NCBI GenBank assembly: GCA_003161205.1
Contig: PMOU01000512.1
Location: 1-7,127, forward strand
Reading direction: 5' to 3'
Length of the DNA: 7,127 nt
Source: Actinomycetota bacterium
GTDB taxonomy: Bacteria; Actinomycetota; Actinomycetes; Streptosporangiales; Streptosporangiaceae
Shown here: piece after piece, positions 5,401 through 7,127 of the stretch
How positions within the stretch are numbered: position 1 is the stretch's first letter
Layout of the letters: each line of letters starts with the position of its first letter
Translations under genes and position numbers: made by a program
Notes under the pieces: generated by a model
What the model was told of the DNA's origin: nothing
Database searches by the model: none
Seen by the model: the letters and a program-made list of their open reading frames with translations, nothing else

Positions 5401-5418
5401 TATGGTTACCGTACGGTA
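5401..5418 (+). promoter_or_regulatory. -10-like box followed by perfect 12-bp palindrome, candidate TetR-type operator
   Basis: TATGGT (5401-5406) fits TAnnnT and is followed at once by TACCGTACGGTA (5407-5418), a perfect palindrome. Palindromes with this CGTACG core are typical operators of TetR-family repressors in actinomycetes. It is 53 bp upstream of the hydrolase ATG and could control both divergent genes. No TetR gene is present in the window and no convincing -35 is seen. Confidence 0.5.
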
Positions 5419-5471
5419 GCGCAGGGCCTGCGGAGGATCCTGGGGCCGCGCGAGGAAGGGTCAGCGTCACG

Positions 5472-6530
5472 ATGAGTCATGCCGCGGCGGATAGGTACGC
5501 CTGGATCGAGCCGGATGTCGAGGATCTCGGCGGCGGCGTGTACCGGATCCCGCTGCCGCTGCCGATGGACGGGCTGAAGGCGGTCAACGTCTACGCGATC
5601 ACCGATGCCGGGGGAGTCGACCTGATCGACGCCGGGATCGCGCTGGTCCCGGCCAGAGAACGGCTCACGGCGGCGCTGCGCCAGATCGGCTATGAGCTAG
5701 GGGACATCCGCAACTTCTTCGTGACCCACATTCACATCGACCACTACTCCCTCGCCGTGGAGCTGCGGCGCACGTTTCACACCTTGATCTCGCTGGGCGA
5801 GGACGAGCGCGCGAACCTGATCGCGACCAGAGAGCTGATGAGCGGCCAGGGCAGCCCGGCCCATTTCTTCGGCTTCGACAGCTTGCGCCGGCTGGGTGCG
5901 GGCGAGCTCGAGGCCGGCCTGGCCGCGGCGAGCCGGGACGCTCCCGCGCAGGTCGACTGGGAGGATCCGGACCGCTGGGTGACCGACGGGACCGACCTTG
6001 ACCTGCGGACGCGGACGCTGCGGGCGGTTCACACCCCAGGTCACACCCGCGGCCACCTCGTCTTCCACGACGCCGCGGCCCAGCTCATGTTCGCGGGCGA
6101 CCACGTCCTGCCGCAGATCACTCCCTCGATCGGTTTCGAGGCCTCGGGCAACCGGATGGCCCTGCGCGACTACCTCAACTCGCTCAGCCGGACGCTCGCC
6201 CTGCCCGATGCCCGGCTGCTGCCTGCGCACGGCCCGGTCACCGCCAGCACCCATGACCGGGTGAAGGAGCTGCTCTCCCACCATGACACCCGCCTGGCGG
6301 AGACGTTCAACGCCGTGCAGGCGGGTAGCGCCACCCCGTACGAAGTGGCGAAGGCGATCAAATGGACCAGGCGGGAGCGCCTGTTCAGCGAGCTTGACCT
6401 GTTCAGCCAGATCCTGGCGACCAACGAGACCGCCGCGCACCTGGAGGTACTCGCGGTCCGCGGCCAGCTGACTCACGAGGTGTCCGCCGAGGGCACCGAC
6501 CTCTACCAGGTCCCGGCCCCGCAGAACTAG
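5472..6530 (+). CDS. Metallo-beta-lactamase-fold hydrolase with C-terminal winged-helix domain
   Basis: The ATG at 5472 has a purine-rich GAGGAAGGG at 5452-5460 with a rather long 11-nt spacing. The frame is open back to 4791, but that part is antisense to the GNAT gene. The product has 352 residues with no signal peptide. The MBL metal ligands are complete: H86-x-H88-x-D90-H91, H191 in TPGHTRGH, D210 in AGDH and H253 in LLPAHGPV. These support a dinuclear zinc hydrolase of the glyoxalase II / LACTB2-like group. The C-terminal ~90 residues (LSHHDTRLAETFNAV...ELDLFSQILATNETAAHLEVLAVRGQL) look like the beta-lactamase-associated winged helix (BLACT_WH). Relatives cleave thioesters, lactones or RNA, and the substrate here cannot be assigned. 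An upstream TetR-like palindrome suggests ligand-controlled expression. Confidence 0.92.
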   Translation: MSHAAADRYAWIEPDVEDLGGGVYRIPLPLPMDGLKAVNVYAITDAGGVDLIDAGIALVPARERLTAALRQIGYELGDIRNFFVTHIHIDHYSLAVELRRTFHTLISLGEDERANLIATRELMSGQGSPAHFFGFDSLRRLGAGELEAGLAAASRDAPAQVDWEDPDRWVTDGTDLDLRTRTLRAVHTPGHTRGHLVFHDAAAQLMFAGDHVLPQITPSIGFEASGNRMALRDYLNSLSRTLALPDARLLPAHGPVTASTHDRVKELLSHHDTRLAETFNAVQAGSATPYEVAKAIKWTRRERLFSELDLFSQILATNETAAHLEVLAVRGQLTHEVSAEGTDLYQVPAPQN

Positions 6531-6572
6531 CTCGTCAGGCCTGCCCGGCACAACACCGCCCAGACATGCCGA

Positions 6573-6605
6573 GTGCCGGGCCCGGCGGGAGGTCGGGCCC
6601 GGCAC
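6573..6605. terminator. Bidirectional hairpin terminator between convergent genes
   Basis: GTGCCGGGCCCG (6573-6584) and CGGGCCCGGCAC (6594-6605) are perfect 12-bp complementary arms with a 9-nt loop. The hairpin sits 42 bp after the hydrolase stop and 24 bp after the sigma-factor stop on the other strand. It lacks a T-run on either side, as is usual in this group. Confidence 0.75.
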
Positions 6606-6629
6606 ACGGGCAGAAACGAGCAGGTCTGG

Positions 6630-7127
6630 CTAGACCGCGAAGTCGAGCAGCGGCTGAGCGCGGCTCGGGTGACGCAGCTTGGACAGCGACTGCTTCTCGA
6701 GCTGCCTGATCCGCTCGCGGGTCAGGCCGAGGGCACGGCCGATCTCGTCCAGCGTGTGCGGATTGCCGTCGTACAGGCCGAACCGCATGGCCATGATCGT
6801 CGCCTCGCGCGGGGTCAGCGCGTCCAGGGCCGACCGCAGCTGCTCCGCCATCAGCTGGCGGTCGACGAGCTCGGAGGCCTCGGGCGCGTCCACGTCCTCG
6901 ATCAGGTCACCGATGCTGGTCTCGCCGTCCTCGCCGATGGTGGAGTCCAGGCTGATCGGCTGGCGGCTGGTGCGCAGCAGCTCCTCGATCTGGTCCGGAG
7001 TCCGGTCGAGCTCGACCGCGAGCTCCTCGGGAGTCGGCTCCCGGCCGAGCTTCTGGTGCATGTCGCGCTCGACCCGGCTCAGCTTGCTGAGCATCTCGAG
7101 CACGTGCACCGGCAGCCGGATGGTCCG
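6630..7127 (-). CDS. RpoD-family (group 1/2) RNA polymerase sigma factor, C-terminal part (5' truncated by window)
   Basis: The frame is open from the window edge to TAG (6632-6630), and 165 residues are visible. It begins RTIRLPVHV, the junction of regions 2.4 and 3.0. Region 3.0 (LSRVERDMHQKLGREPTPEELAVEL) and region 3.1 lead to PISLDSTIGEDGETSIGDLIED (region 3.2). Region 4.1 (LDALTPREATIMAMRFGLYDG) and the region 4.2 helix-turn-helix (TLDEIGRALGLTRERIRQLE) that binds the -35 box follow, ending RHPSRAQPLLDFAV. Primary HrdB/SigA proteins of actinomycetes usually end in RDYLD and have RQIESKTMSKL where this has RQLEKQSLSKL. A group 2 (HrdA/C/D or SigB-like) identity is therefore more likely than the housekeeping factor, but the N-terminal half is needed to decide. 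Confidence 0.93.
   Translation of the reverse strand, partial: RTIRLPVHVLEMLSKLSRVERDMHQKLGREPTPEELAVELDRTPDQIEELLRTSRQPISLDSTIGEDGETSIGDLIEDVDAPEASELVDRQLMAEQLRSALDALTPREATIMAMRFGLYDGNPHTLDEIGRALGLTRERIRQLEKQSLSKLRHPSRAQPLLDFAV

Noticed and set aside
4791..5471. N-terminal extension of the hydrolase frame to give a 579-residue protein
   Set aside because: The extension is antisense to the GNAT gene and lacks any recognisable fold; the ATG at 5472 begins the conserved protein.
5697..6605. A 302-codon minus-strand open frame opposite the metallo-hydrolase
   Set aside because: Low-complexity Arg/Gly/Val-rich translation antisense to a gene with all MBL motifs, and it runs through the terminator hairpin.

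Overview
The window is very GC-rich and densely packed, with GTG and ATG starts and a strong G/C bias at third codon positions. It also carries a group 1/2 RpoD-type sigma factor, an HTH/ClpX-zinc-finger protein and a trpS attenuator of the kind predicted in Streptomyces. This points to a chromosomal segment of a high-GC actinomycete (Streptomyces/Streptosporangiales-like). The genus cannot be settled from the sequence alone. No phage, plasmid, IS, CRISPR, tRNA or rRNA signatures were seen.

Layout, left to right. (1) The C-terminal end of a Cys/Met-metabolism PLP enzyme (1-420, +) overlaps by 4 bp a two-domain GNAT acetyltransferase (417-1481, +), so the two are probably translated together. 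(2) A short, membrane-anchored RmuC (1492-2457, -) converges on them with a 10-bp gap. (3) Divergent from rmuC is a 185-residue protein (2713-3270, +) that joins a helix-turn-helix to two ClpX-type C4 zinc fingers but has no ATPase. Its start codon has no Shine-Dalgarno sequence, and a palindrome overlaps its likely -10 box. (4) trpS (3292-4332, -) is preceded by a complete classical attenuator: a 13-codon leader peptide with two adjacent Trp codons, competing stems, and an intrinsic terminator with a T6 run (4373-4474). (5) Immediately behind the trpS promoter lies the last ~47 codons of an aldo/keto reductase (about 4539-4682, +) with no gene body, which looks like a truncation scar. (6) A small GNAT gene (4797-5294, -) and a metallo-beta-lactamase-fold hydrolase (5472-6530, +) diverge from a 177-bp region holding a perfect 12-bp palindrome (TACCGTACGGTA). 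(7) A 12-bp-stem hairpin (6573-6605) separates the hydrolase from the convergent C-terminal part of an RpoD-family sigma factor (6630-7127, -, cut by the window edge).

The best-supported regulatory circuit is trpS. The Trp codons sit in strand 1 of a 1:2 stem, the leader stop codon abuts strand 2, strand 2 can pair with strand 3, and strand 3 forms the terminator with strand 4. Ribosome stalling when charged tRNA-Trp is low should therefore expose strand 2, block the terminator and raise TrpRS expression. Auxiliary, indolmycin-resistant TrpRS genes in Streptomyces are regulated this way, so this trpS may be an inducible or resistance-type copy. That last step is inference. The other genes look like independent units with no common pathway visible.
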